Shown here piece after piece: positions 16,820 through 26,576 of a stretch of DNA of 64,000 nucleotides (positions are counted from its first letter, which is position 1; each line of letters starts with the position of its first letter). A program made the position numbers and the translations under genes. Source of the DNA: Bacteroidota bacterium (lineage in GTDB: Bacteria; Bacteroidota; Bacteroidia; Chitinophagales; Saprospiraceae); the NCBI GenBank assembly GCA_024642665.1, contig JAHEAR010000010.1, positions 22,629 to 86,628 on the forward strand. Direction: 5' to 3'. The notes below the pieces were generated by a model, which worked only from the letters and a program-made list of their open reading frames with translations, was not told the DNA's origin and searched no databases.

Positions 16820-19580
16820 TTTATCGAATGATCGTGACTTCTCCAGTCACTGTTTCTTTTATTCCCTCAAAGTCCATTTCTGCTATGTATGCATAGACTC
16901 CGGGAAGCATATATTTTCCATCAAACTTTCCATCCCAGCCTTCATTTGCTACTCCGGGACTCGTACCGTTACTTTCAAAAAGCTGATTACCCCATCGATC
17001 AAATATCCGCAGATATACAATTGTCGTCAGGTTGGCCTTGCCGGTAATGAAAAAGTAATCGTTCAGCCCATCCCCATTCGGTGAAAAGACATTCGGAATA
17101 TAGTAGATTCTCGGAACCAGCACTCGCAGTCGCATCGAATCCTCTGCTACACATCCTGATGTATCACTGATCATCGCTGAGATCGTTGCACTTGATACAG
17201 CTATAAACTCAAACTTTGTACATCCTGCACAGGCAGCTCCATTGTATTCACTCCATACGATAGCGTCGGTACCTCCCGGTGTCAGATTTGTATTTAATGC
17301 GATTGATACGGAATCGTCCACATTAACGGTTCTGTCCGGTCCAAGATCAAGGGTCACCAGATCAGGTTCAGTAATCTGATAACTTTCTACATAAGAACAT
17401 CCATTGGCATCGGATACCGTTAATGTATATATTCCTGGTCCGAGGGATGTCAATGCCGTTCCACTTTGTGACGTGCCACTCCACTGATACGTAAATGGAC
17501 CTGTTCCGCCGGTAACACTATTGACGGTCAGTGCTCCATTATTCTCTCCATTACATACGATATTCATCAGACTGACATCGACGGCATTTATGATTTCACT
17601 GCTCTCCTCTACTACCACATCTTCACTATTCATGCAGCCATTTAATTTGCTCAGTATCGTCAGCGTATAGGTACCTCCTTGTGATACATTTATGGTTGCG
17701 CCTGTAGTCCCCCCTTCTATCTTTCCATCTGCAGTGCTCCAATTCAATGTATAATTTGACACCGGTTCACTTAACATCGCTTGTGCTGTAGTGATCGGTG
17801 TATTACAATCGATCGTATCCCCCGGCGTAAGTGTGATCATCGCCACAACAGTATCGATCCCGATCAATACCTGATCAGTACTCTGACAACCATTAGAGGT
17901 ATCCCGTACTAAAATATTATACGTACCCGTAGCATCGGCCTGGATGCGCAATCCGTTTGTGGCACCTACTATATTGCCATTCGGTGTTGTCCAATTATAT
18001 ATAATATTTGTTCCCGTGGTGGAATTACCTCCCAGCGTAAACTGTAGTGAATCACAACTCAGTGTTTTGTCCGGACCTGCTATGGCTGTCGGTATATTTG
18101 CATCCTGCGTTACTGTCACAGAAACAGAGTCCACACATCCTGAAACCGTATTCGTTACTTTCAATTTGTATACGCCCTGGGCCGTTGCTTCGGCCATACT
18201 TGTATTGGCACTACCCGCAATGACTCCATTAGTGGTTGTCCATTGATAACTTAACGGACCGCCTGAAGATCCTGACCCATCCAGAAAAATCGATCCTGCA
18301 AGACAGGTAATCATCAGATCTGAATTACTAATAAAGGCCTGTGGTGGATCATACACATCGATCGTTATACTATTTACAAAATTACAACCGTCATCGGTGT
18401 AATTGTAGGACACCTGATGAGATCCCGTTCCTGCCGTCACCGGATTGAATATTCCATTCACGGGATCGGTTACTCCATTACCTGACCAGGTCCCTGTGCC
18501 ATTGCCTCCGACTACCGTCACTTCCAACGCTACTGTGCCGGTGCCCGGATACAAACAAATATCACTGACTGGCTTAACGGTAATGCCCGGCATCGGACAA
18601 TCTCTTGCAATACATTCCAGCGTGTCTCGTCGATCAGGGCATGGACCTGCGGATACCGTTACGATTTCTATCATCACGGGATCACCTGGATTTAGTCCGG
18701 TAAACTCAAGACTATCTGTTCCGATGGGTGTACCTACAGGTCCAACCAACGTATTGACCATATGTGTTGCTGCGTTCGGATCCACTGTCCATGAAAATAT
18801 AATGCCACTTGTATTTGGCGTACAATTGATCGTCGGTGCATTTAAAGTGGCTCCTACATTTGTGGTTTGACTAATCACATCAGAAACACATCCATTTTCT
18901 GTAATCTGAAGACGTACGGTTTTCGATCCGGCCCCGGCCCAACGCAGTTGATATGGTCCGGCTGCTGACCCTGAAACAACAATGGCTGTTCCAAAATTAT
19001 AATCAAAAGAGGCTGTCGATACAGAGGCATTACCGGTATAGGTTAGCGTCGCCTGATCCGTGATACAGATCACCGGATCCAACATAAAATCAGCAGTGAT
19101 CGAATCAAATACGGTAATCGTATAGGGCTCTGTAAATGGACAACCAGAAGCTGTTGTGGTATATGTTATCTGATGTTGACCAGCCGTTGCAATCGCAGGA
19201 TCAAACAGACCTAACATTGGATCAATGATTCCGGGACCGGCCCATATTCCATTATCCGGATTGCCATCCACGGTGACTGACAAATCTATAATTGTGGGAT
19301 TATTCAGGCAAGCACTATCCTGTCCGGTAATATCAACCACTGGTGGCGGACAATCAACTGCAGTACATTGTGCATCGATCACTATATCAGGACATGGTCC
19401 GGCACTAACTATGGTGAGGGTCATATTGACCATTGTGCCAGGTGATAAGCCAGATACTGTCCAGGTACTCACAGCACTAGGCATGGCCGGTCCGGCATCA
19501 ATAGAAACCAGATATCCACTGGCACCCATAACATCCGCCCAATCAAATGTGACGGAAGATAAAGTAGACGAACAATTGAC
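16820..19580 (-). repeat. 2.76-kb identical tract, copy 1
   Basis: This tract matches 21804-24564 at a constant offset of 4984 bases in every stretch I compared. It starts one base outside the stop codon and ends abruptly inside the coding sequence, after AACAATTGAC. It covers the C-terminal 919 codons of the gene. The flanking 3-prime sequence and the 5-prime coding sequence are clearly different between the copies. Confidence 0.92.
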
Positions 19581-21461
19581 TACCGGTGCTTGTAATGTGC
19601 TGACTGCAATGACCTGAGAGAAGAAGGCGGTATCACAACCCGGCTCAATCACCTGAACGGATACTGTTTTATTCCCTGGCACGCCCCAGCTCACGGTATA
19701 TGGACCATACCCGGATCCTGTAATCGTTGAAGGGTTATCAAAGTCCCAGTAGACTTCAGCATTGACACTGGCATTACCCGTGAAAGTAATGACGGTGGTT
19801 GAATCGGCACAAACCAGTGGCTCATATGTAAAGCTTGCTGCCGGAGGTGGTATTATAGTAACTTCAAAACAAGTTGGCTCTCCAGCGCCACAATCATTCG
19901 TAGCAAATACACACACCTGACCACCACTCGAATTAGAAAAATCCATTTCAACTGTTTCACTACCATCCTGAAATACAGGTACATTGAATGGGGCTGACCA
20001 GGTATATTCTAAAGGATCAAATTCAGGTACAACATAAAAGAATACACCCTCTTGTCCGCACATGAGTGTATCACCGTTGGTTAATTGAGGTGGATCAGGT
20101 TGAAGCGTCTCAGCACTAAAGGTAACGGTCTCAATAAAATAGGTACACTGACCCATTTGACCAATGACCGTGATTTCTAAATCATATGCCCCATCCTGTA
20201 ATGTATAAAAAGGGTTTTCGTCGGACACAATAATATTACCATCATACCAGGCGAAATCAAGATCCGCATTGAAAGGAACAACATCCTGAGGATAAGCTGT
20301 TAAAACAAATTCTCCATTCTCACATGTAACTTCTACAAAGGCATTAATCCCAATTAACTCAAGATTTAATTCTGCCATTGAGTCACATCCATTAAGTCCC
20401 ATTCCGGGATACATCAGATCATAACTTCCTGAGTTATCATAGGCTTCTCCTTCATAATAATACGAAGATTCACCTATTGGCAAACAATATACTGTATCAA
20501 TAATCCCAAGTGGCACATCAGGATATACTTCAACCATCCAGGTGCTATCAAACAAACAACCTTCTGGTGAAGTATATGATTGTTCATACATTCCGGGTCC
20601 GGAAATAGTTAGTGAGCCCCATGAGAAAGGAAATTCTTCAGGACAATAAATCTCCGGATCTCTTTCTTCAGGATCCAAAACATATATTTCTACTTCAAAA
20701 CACAAGTCATTGTCCGTTGTGTCACATCCACTAAAAGCCCGCACACATATTTCATATATACCTGGATCAACCGTGGTAGGCACTGAAATAGTCGTTGTAG
20801 GTAACGTAGAAGTTATGGTATCCCCACTCCAACCGAGCACCCAATAATATCCATGCGCTAGTGGAATTGGTGGATCCGCTACAAATGTTAAACTATTATA
20901 CCCTGCGCATACAGATTCAGGTATAGCTTCTGCCGTTTGAAGCTCCTCACTAAATCCCGGATTATATATGCCTGAGGTATAAGTGATGGTGTAATTACAA
21001 AAAGCTCCTGAAAATCCGTCCAACATAAGATAATAGGTTGCTCCTACAACAAGTCCAGTTCCCGTCAATATCATCGTACCTCCGGGAGGAGTGCCCGGAT
21101 CACAATCGATCACATCATTAACGTCCCATGGACAATCACTGATCAGTGCACTCTGCAAACTGGTTCCGTTATCACAATCATCCACATGAATATGTATCTC
21201 GATATCCGGCTGGGTTGGAATTACCTGAAAGTATTGTGGATTCTGAATAGACGTATTACCACCACAGAAGCCATCAGGTCCAGTTTCCGGAATATTCAAG
21301 GTCTCATAACAGGCATTCAAAAGACAAACCAATGGCGCATCCTGGCAGACCGGTGTTGGCGTCTGCTCGGGTGGATCACATTGCCCAACTAATTGAAGGC
21401 TAAATGCCGATAGAAAAGTTAACGTTAATACTAATCTAGTCTTGAATAAATTGGATACCAT
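16821..21461 (-). CDS. Giant T9SS type B cargo protein, modular adhesin-like (paralog 1)
   Basis: The protein has 1546 residues. A signal peptide covers about 1-27. Residues about 28-175 form an N-terminal beta-rich module that recurs in paralog 2. PKD-like and Ig-like units follow, including two tandem blocks of a PKD-like unit, a FnIII-like unit (ending VSAGPCPD) and a short Ig-like unit. Near the C-terminus there is a SprB-type repeat (NGENNGALTVNSVTGGTGPF). The last 95 residues (IPNVFSPNGDGLNDYF, then FDRWGNQLFES) are the gliding/CHU_C sorting domain of type B, which directs export by T9SS. There is no enzymatic domain; a surface or matrix adhesin is the likely role. Codons from about 628 to the end are identical in DNA to those of the gene at 21805-26445, while the first 627 residues are diverged. 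Confidence 0.88.
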   Translation of the reverse strand: MVSNLFKTRLVLTLTFLSAFSLQLVGQCDPPEQTPTPVCQDAPLVCLLNACYETLNIPETGPDGFCGGNTSIQNPQYFQVIPTQPDIEIHIHVDDCDNGTSLQSALISDCPWDVNDVIDCDPGTPPGGTMILTGTGLVVGATYYLMLDGFSGAFCNYTITYTSGIYNPGFSEELQTAEAIPESVCAGYNSLTFVADPPIPLAHGYYWVLGWSGDTITSTLPTTTISVPTTVDPGIYEICVRAFSGCDTTDNDLCFEVEIYVLDPEERDPEIYCPEEFPFSWGSLTISGPGMYEQSYTSPEGCLFDSTWMVEVYPDVPLGIIDTVYCLPIGESSYYYEGEAYDNSGSYDLMYPGMGLNGCDSMAELNLELIGINAFVEVTCENGEFVLTAYPQDVVPFNADLDFAWYDGNIIVSDENPFYTLQDGAYDLEITVIGQMGQCTYFIETVTFSAETLQPDPPQLTNGDTLMCGQEGVFFYVVPEFDPLEYTWSAPFNVPVFQDGSETVEMDFSNSSGGQVCVFATNDCGAGEPTCFEVTIIPPPAASFTYEPLVCADSTTVITFTGNASVNAEVYWDFDNPSTITGSGYGPYTVSWGVPGNKTVSVQVIEPGCDTAFFSQVIAVSTLQAPVVNCSSTLSSVTFDWADVMGASGYLVSIDAGPAMPSAVSTWTVSGLSPGTMVNMTLTIVSAGPCPDIVIDAQCTAVDCPPPVVDITGQDSACLNNPTIIDLSVTVDGNPDNGIWAGPGIIDPMLGLFDPAIATAGQHQITYTTTASGCPFTEPYTITVFDSITADFMLDPVICITDQATLTYTGNASVSTASFDYNFGTAIVVSGSAAGPYQLRWAGAGSKTVRLQITENGCVSDVISQTTNVGATLNAPTINCTPNTSGIIFSWTVDPNAATHMVNTLVGPVGTPIGTDSLEFTGLNPGDPVMIEIVTVSAGPCPDRRDTLECIARDCPMPGITVKPVSDICLYPGTGTVALEVTVVGGNGTGTWSGNGVTDPVNGIFNPVTAGTGSHQVSYNYTDDGCNFVNSITIDVYDPPQAFISNSDLMITCLAGSIFLDGSGSSGGPLSYQWTTTNGVIAGSANTSMAEATAQGVYKLKVTNTVSGCVDSVSVTVTQDANIPTAIAGPDKTLSCDSLQFTLGGNSTTGTNIIYNWTTPNGNIVGATNGLRIQADATGTYNILVRDTSNGCQSTDQVLIGIDTVVAMITLTPGDTIDCNTPITTAQAMLSEPVSNYTLNWSTADGKIEGGTTGATINVSQGGTYTLTILSKLNGCMNSEDVVVEESSEIINAVDVSLMNIVCNGENNGALTVNSVTGGTGPFTYQWSGTSQSGTALTSLGPGIYTLTVSDANGCSYVESYQITEPDLVTLDLGPDRTVNVDDSVSIALNTNLTPGGTDAIVWSEYNGAACAGCTKFEFIAVSSATISAMISDTSGCVAEDSMRLRVLVPRIYYIPNVFSPNGDGLNDYFFITGKANLTTIVYLRIFDRWGNQLFESNGTSPGVANEGWDGKFDGKYMLPGVYAYIAEMDFEGIKETVTGEVTIIR

Positions 21462-21734
21462 TATTTCAAAATTGAAGGGTTATTCGTTGGAGACTCGTGA
21501 TAAAATAATCAAAGGTTAAGTAGTAATTTAGAAAGATAACGAATATCTCTGATTATAAGAATAAGTGCTTGACATACTATGGTTAATATTATTAATGAAC
21601 AACCATTTAATGTCAGTGGATACTAAATGATAAAGCAGCCAAGTCGACAGATGGTATTAAAAAATATAAACAACTTTTACCATAAACAAGCGAATTTCTA
21701 CACTTAAAGCTCACTGAAAAAATCATAGATGATA

Positions 21735-21780
21735 AATTAAAATGGGCTGGGAAAACATTTGTTCACAGCCCATTTTAATT
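21735..21780 (-). terminator. Rho-independent terminator of the second giant T9SS gene
   Basis: AATTAAAATGGGCTG (21735-21749) pairs perfectly over 15 bases with CAGCCCATTTTAATT (21766-21780). It lies 25 bases beyond the stop at 21805. The remaining upstream gap to the first paralog (21462-21734) is A/T-rich with no gene. Confidence 0.8.
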
Positions 21781-21803
21781 AAACGGTTTCTATTTAAAAA
21801 ATC

Positions 21804-24564
21804 TTTATCGAATGATCGTGACTTCTCCAGTCACTGTTTCTTTTATTCCCTCAAAGTCCATTTCTGCTATGTATGCATAGACTCCGGGAAGCATATATTT
21901 TCCATCAAACTTTCCATCCCAGCCTTCATTTGCTACTCCGGGACTCGTACCGTTACTTTCAAAAAGCTGATTACCCCATCGATCAAATATCCGCAGATAT
22001 ACAATTGTCGTCAGGTTGGCCTTGCCGGTAATGAAAAAGTAATCGTTCAGCCCATCCCCATTCGGTGAAAAGACATTCGGAATATAGTAGATTCTCGGAA
22101 CCAGCACTCGCAGTCGCATCGAATCCTCTGCTACACATCCTGATGTATCACTGATCATCGCTGAGATCGTTGCACTTGATACAGCTATAAACTCAAACTT
22201 TGTACATCCTGCACAGGCAGCTCCATTGTATTCACTCCATACGATAGCGTCGGTACCTCCCGGTGTCAGATTTGTATTTAATGCGATTGATACGGAATCG
22301 TCCACATTAACGGTTCTGTCCGGTCCAAGATCAAGGGTCACCAGATCAGGTTCAGTAATCTGATAACTTTCTACATAAGAACATCCATTGGCATCGGATA
22401 CCGTTAATGTATATATTCCTGGTCCGAGGGATGTCAATGCCGTTCCACTTTGTGACGTGCCACTCCACTGATACGTAAATGGACCTGTTCCGCCGGTAAC
22501 ACTATTGACGGTCAGTGCTCCATTATTCTCTCCATTACATACGATATTCATCAGACTGACATCGACGGCATTTATGATTTCACTGCTCTCCTCTACTACC
22601 ACATCTTCACTATTCATGCAGCCATTTAATTTGCTCAGTATCGTCAGCGTATAGGTACCTCCTTGTGATACATTTATGGTTGCGCCTGTAGTCCCCCCTT
22701 CTATCTTTCCATCTGCAGTGCTCCAATTCAATGTATAATTTGACACCGGTTCACTTAACATCGCTTGTGCTGTAGTGATCGGTGTATTACAATCGATCGT
22801 ATCCCCCGGCGTAAGTGTGATCATCGCCACAACAGTATCGATCCCGATCAATACCTGATCAGTACTCTGACAACCATTAGAGGTATCCCGTACTAAAATA
22901 TTATACGTACCCGTAGCATCGGCCTGGATGCGCAATCCGTTTGTGGCACCTACTATATTGCCATTCGGTGTTGTCCAATTATATATAATATTTGTTCCCG
23001 TGGTGGAATTACCTCCCAGCGTAAACTGTAGTGAATCACAACTCAGTGTTTTGTCCGGACCTGCTATGGCTGTCGGTATATTTGCATCCTGCGTTACTGT
23101 CACAGAAACAGAGTCCACACATCCTGAAACCGTATTCGTTACTTTCAATTTGTATACGCCCTGGGCCGTTGCTTCGGCCATACTTGTATTGGCACTACCC
23201 GCAATGACTCCATTAGTGGTTGTCCATTGATAACTTAACGGACCGCCTGAAGATCCTGACCCATCCAGAAAAATCGATCCTGCAAGACAGGTAATCATCA
23301 GATCTGAATTACTAATAAAGGCCTGTGGTGGATCATACACATCGATCGTTATACTATTTACAAAATTACAACCGTCATCGGTGTAATTGTAGGACACCTG
23401 ATGAGATCCCGTTCCTGCCGTCACCGGATTGAATATTCCATTCACGGGATCGGTTACTCCATTACCTGACCAGGTCCCTGTGCCATTGCCTCCGACTACC
23501 GTCACTTCCAACGCTACTGTGCCGGTGCCCGGATACAAACAAATATCACTGACTGGCTTAACGGTAATGCCCGGCATCGGACAATCTCTTGCAATACATT
23601 CCAGCGTGTCTCGTCGATCAGGGCATGGACCTGCGGATACCGTTACGATTTCTATCATCACGGGATCACCTGGATTTAGTCCGGTAAACTCAAGACTATC
23701 TGTTCCGATGGGTGTACCTACAGGTCCAACCAACGTATTGACCATATGTGTTGCTGCGTTCGGATCCACTGTCCATGAAAATATAATGCCACTTGTATTT
23801 GGCGTACAATTGATCGTCGGTGCATTTAAAGTGGCTCCTACATTTGTGGTTTGACTAATCACATCAGAAACACATCCATTTTCTGTAATCTGAAGACGTA
23901 CGGTTTTCGATCCGGCCCCGGCCCAACGCAGTTGATATGGTCCGGCTGCTGACCCTGAAACAACAATGGCTGTTCCAAAATTATAATCAAAAGAGGCTGT
24001 CGATACAGAGGCATTACCGGTATAGGTTAGCGTCGCCTGATCCGTGATACAGATCACCGGATCCAACATAAAATCAGCAGTGATCGAATCAAATACGGTA
24101 ATCGTATAGGGCTCTGTAAATGGACAACCAGAAGCTGTTGTGGTATATGTTATCTGATGTTGACCAGCCGTTGCAATCGCAGGATCAAACAGACCTAACA
24201 TTGGATCAATGATTCCGGGACCGGCCCATATTCCATTATCCGGATTGCCATCCACGGTGACTGACAAATCTATAATTGTGGGATTATTCAGGCAAGCACT
24301 ATCCTGTCCGGTAATATCAACCACTGGTGGCGGACAATCAACTGCAGTACATTGTGCATCGATCACTATATCAGGACATGGTCCGGCACTAACTATGGTG
24401 AGGGTCATATTGACCATTGTGCCAGGTGATAAGCCAGATACTGTCCAGGTACTCACAGCACTAGGCATGGCCGGTCCGGCATCAATAGAAACCAGATATC
24501 CACTGGCACCCATAACATCCGCCCAATCAAATGTGACGGAAGATAAAGTAGACGAACAATTGAC
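21804..24564 (-). repeat. 2.76-kb identical tract, copy 2
   Basis: This is the partner of 16820-19580. Divergence begins at 24565, where TGACGACTGG replaces TGACTACCGG, and at 21803 on the other side. The two tracts are in direct orientation, 4984 bases apart, so recombination between them would delete one gene or create a chimera. Confidence 0.92.
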
Positions 24565-26445
24565 GACTGGTTCCTGCAGAACACTGACAGTAATCACTTG
24601 GGAAAAGAAAGCGGTATCGCAGCCGGGCTCGATGACCTGAACGGATACAATCTTACTTCCTGGTGTACCCCAACTCAGGGTGTAGGGACCTAATCCACTC
24701 CCCATTAGAGTCGTGGGATTATTAAAATTCCAAGTTACTTCTGCCGATGGGCTGGCCTCACCGGTAAAAACAATTACGGTAGATGAATCTGCACATAAAA
24801 GAGGCTCAAAATCGAAACTCGCTACAGGAGCAGGTTTTAAATCCACTTGAAAACATGTTTCCGGTCCCGGTCCACATTCGTTAATGGCATAAACACAAAT
24901 TTCTGCAGGACCTGTATTACTAAAATCAAATTCGGCGATATTGGATCCATCCTGGAAAATAGGAACATTACCCATAGTGCTCCATACATATGTTAACTGG
25001 TCAAATGGATCGTCAATAACCTCAAAAAATACATTTGATTGTGCACAAATCAGTGTATCAGTAAAACCAAGATCAGGTGGATCAGGGCGGTAATCTTCAG
25101 CATTAAATGCAAAAGTGGGCAGTGGAAATTGACATTCACCAGCAGAAGTGATTACCCTGACGATTACATCATATACTCCTCCATCGAGGGTATAGAGTTG
25201 TTCTTCAGTAGAAATCAGAATCCCACTTTCATACCATTCATATTCAACATCCGCATTGAACGGAATCAATTCCTGAATCAATACAGTTAAGACAAACTCT
25301 CCATTTTCACAGGACAATTCCAAAAAAGCATCTAAATCTGCTAAGGTCAATGTCATTTCAGCTGAGGAGTCACAACCATTCAAGCCTCCTCCCGGATAAA
25401 ACAAGTCATAGGTGCCCGGTGAATCATAAGCATCTCCTTCATAGAACAAAGTTCCCATACAGTGAAGTGTATCCAATATGCCAAGCGGAACAATGGGATA
25501 TTCTTCAACGAGCCAACTACTATCAAAAGAACAACCTTCAGCTGTGTTAAAATTTTGAAAATATTCTCCCGGGCCACCAACAAAAACGGCTCCCCATTGA
25601 AATGGAAACTCTTCAGGACAATAGATTTCGGGGTCTTTCACCTCATCGGGTATCTCATAGACTTCAACTTCAATACACAACTCAAAATCCATAGTATCAC
25701 ATCCACTGAAAGCGCGCACGCATATTTCATAAATACCCGCATCCAGATCGTCAGGAACTGAAATGGAAGCAAATGGATCTGTCGTTTCTGTTGTATCGTT
25801 TGTATTCCAGGAAGGAACCCACCAATAACCGTGTGCGCCAACTGCCTCTGGTTCGGCCGACAACTGCAAATCATCATATCCCTGGCACACGTAGTTAGGA
25901 TCTATGGAGACGGTTTCAAGATCATTCTCGAGCACAGGTTCATATATCCCCGTTGCGATATCAATCGTGTAGTCACATTGAGAACCGGCACTTCCATCAA
26001 AAACAAGCCAGTAAGATTGACCAATGACTAATCCGGATACAGCTAAGGTAAATGTACTTCCTTCCGGAGATCCCGGATTACAATCCAAAACATTATTAGC
26101 ACCCTGCCAGGGACAGGCATCTAGTATAGCGGCCTGAATGGCATTCTGACCTCCACTACAATCACCCACTGTAATTTGAAAGAATACATCCGTTGATGTG
26201 GCAATAAACTCAAAATATTGAGGATTGTGAATTGCTGTATTCGGACCACACCATCCAAGATAGGCACCATCCGGTTGATTATCTTCTGTCGCATCACAAA
26301 GATTGTTCAGGCACACCAGTGGTGCTTCCTGACAAGTTGCCCCCCCTTCCTCCGGGTTGCACTGACCATAAATATTGGAAACAGAAAACACCAGGGCAAG
26401 ACAATAAAAAAGCCTGGTGTAGAGGGATATCCTGAGTAATTTCAT
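21805..26445 (-). CDS. Giant T9SS type B cargo protein, modular adhesin-like (paralog 2)
   Basis: The protein has 1546 residues, the same length as paralog 1. A signal peptide covers about 1-27, followed by the same N-terminal module (APLVCLNNLCDATED) and the same order of PKD-like, FnIII-like, Ig-like and SprB-type units. The C-terminal type B sorting domain is identical to that of paralog 1. In the first 627 residues the two are related but clearly diverged (for example PAASFTYEPLVCADSTTV against PVASFDFEPLLCADSSTV), with indels that cancel out. From residue 628 the proteins are the same. It probably serves as a T9SS-exported surface protein. The two may bind different targets through their N-terminal halves. 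Confidence 0.88.
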   Translation of the reverse strand: MKLLRISLYTRLFYCLALVFSVSNIYGQCNPEEGGATCQEAPLVCLNNLCDATEDNQPDGAYLGWCGPNTAIHNPQYFEFIATSTDVFFQITVGDCSGGQNAIQAAILDACPWQGANNVLDCNPGSPEGSTFTLAVSGLVIGQSYWLVFDGSAGSQCDYTIDIATGIYEPVLENDLETVSIDPNYVCQGYDDLQLSAEPEAVGAHGYWWVPSWNTNDTTETTDPFASISVPDDLDAGIYEICVRAFSGCDTMDFELCIEVEVYEIPDEVKDPEIYCPEEFPFQWGAVFVGGPGEYFQNFNTAEGCSFDSSWLVEEYPIVPLGILDTLHCMGTLFYEGDAYDSPGTYDLFYPGGGLNGCDSSAEMTLTLADLDAFLELSCENGEFVLTVLIQELIPFNADVEYEWYESGILISTEEQLYTLDGGVYDVIVRVITSAGECQFPLPTFAFNAEDYRPDPPDLGFTDTLICAQSNVFFEVIDDPFDQLTYVWSTMGNVPIFQDGSNIAEFDFSNTGPAEICVYAINECGPGPETCFQVDLKPAPVASFDFEPLLCADSSTVIVFTGEASPSAEVTWNFNNPTTLMGSGLGPYTLSWGTPGSKIVSVQVIEPGCDTAFFSQVITVSVLQEPVVNCSSTLSSVTFDWADVMGASGYLVSIDAGPAMPSAVSTWTVSGLSPGTMVNMTLTIVSAGPCPDIVIDAQCTAVDCPPPVVDITGQDSACLNNPTIIDLSVTVDGNPDNGIWAGPGIIDPMLGLFDPAIATAGQHQITYTTTASGCPFTEPYTITVFDSITADFMLDPVICITDQATLTYTGNASVSTASFDYNFGTAIVVSGSAAGPYQLRWAGAGSKTVRLQITENGCVSDVISQTTNVGATLNAPTINCTPNTSGIIFSWTVDPNAATHMVNTLVGPVGTPIGTDSLEFTGLNPGDPVMIEIVTVSAGPCPDRRDTLECIARDCPMPGITVKPVSDICLYPGTGTVALEVTVVGGNGTGTWSGNGVTDPVNGIFNPVTAGTGSHQVSYNYTDDGCNFVNSITIDVYDPPQAFISNSDLMITCLAGSIFLDGSGSSGGPLSYQWTTTNGVIAGSANTSMAEATAQGVYKLKVTNTVSGCVDSVSVTVTQDANIPTAIAGPDKTLSCDSLQFTLGGNSTTGTNIIYNWTTPNGNIVGATNGLRIQADATGTYNILVRDTSNGCQSTDQVLIGIDTVVAMITLTPGDTIDCNTPITTAQAMLSEPVSNYTLNWSTADGKIEGGTTGATINVSQGGTYTLTILSKLNGCMNSEDVVVEESSEIINAVDVSLMNIVCNGENNGALTVNSVTGGTGPFTYQWSGTSQSGTALTSLGPGIYTLTVSDANGCSYVESYQITEPDLVTLDLGPDRTVNVDDSVSIALNTNLTPGGTDAIVWSEYNGAACAGCTKFEFIAVSSATISAMISDTSGCVAEDSMRLRVLVPRIYYIPNVFSPNGDGLNDYFFITGKANLTTIVYLRIFDRWGNQLFESNGTSPGVANEGWDGKFDGKYMLPGVYAYIAEMDFEGIKETVTGEVTIIR

Positions 26446-26493
26446 GTAAATATTCGTTTAATAAAGGAAGTTTATTTGTAAGGTTAAAATTAA

Positions 26494-26501
26494 CAAAATT
26501 A
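26494..26501 (-). promoter_or_regulatory. Candidate -7 promoter box of the second giant T9SS gene
   Basis: TAATTTTG on the minus strand fits TAnnTTTG, 48 bases upstream of the ATG at 26445. No clear -33 TTG at the right distance. Moderate support only because the region is A/T-rich. Confidence 0.35.
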
Positions 26502-26576
26502 AACAAGCTAATCTTTGGCTAAAAGTGTAGGCAAACCGTCAATTTATCTATCAGATACCGATTCAGGCAATTTCGC

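Noticed and set aside
17944..19617. Plus-strand open frames of 100-141 codons inside the first giant T9SS gene, repeated at 22928-24640
   Set aside because: They lie antisense to a clear coding sequence and recur only because the underlying DNA is duplicated. No signal, domain or start context supports them.
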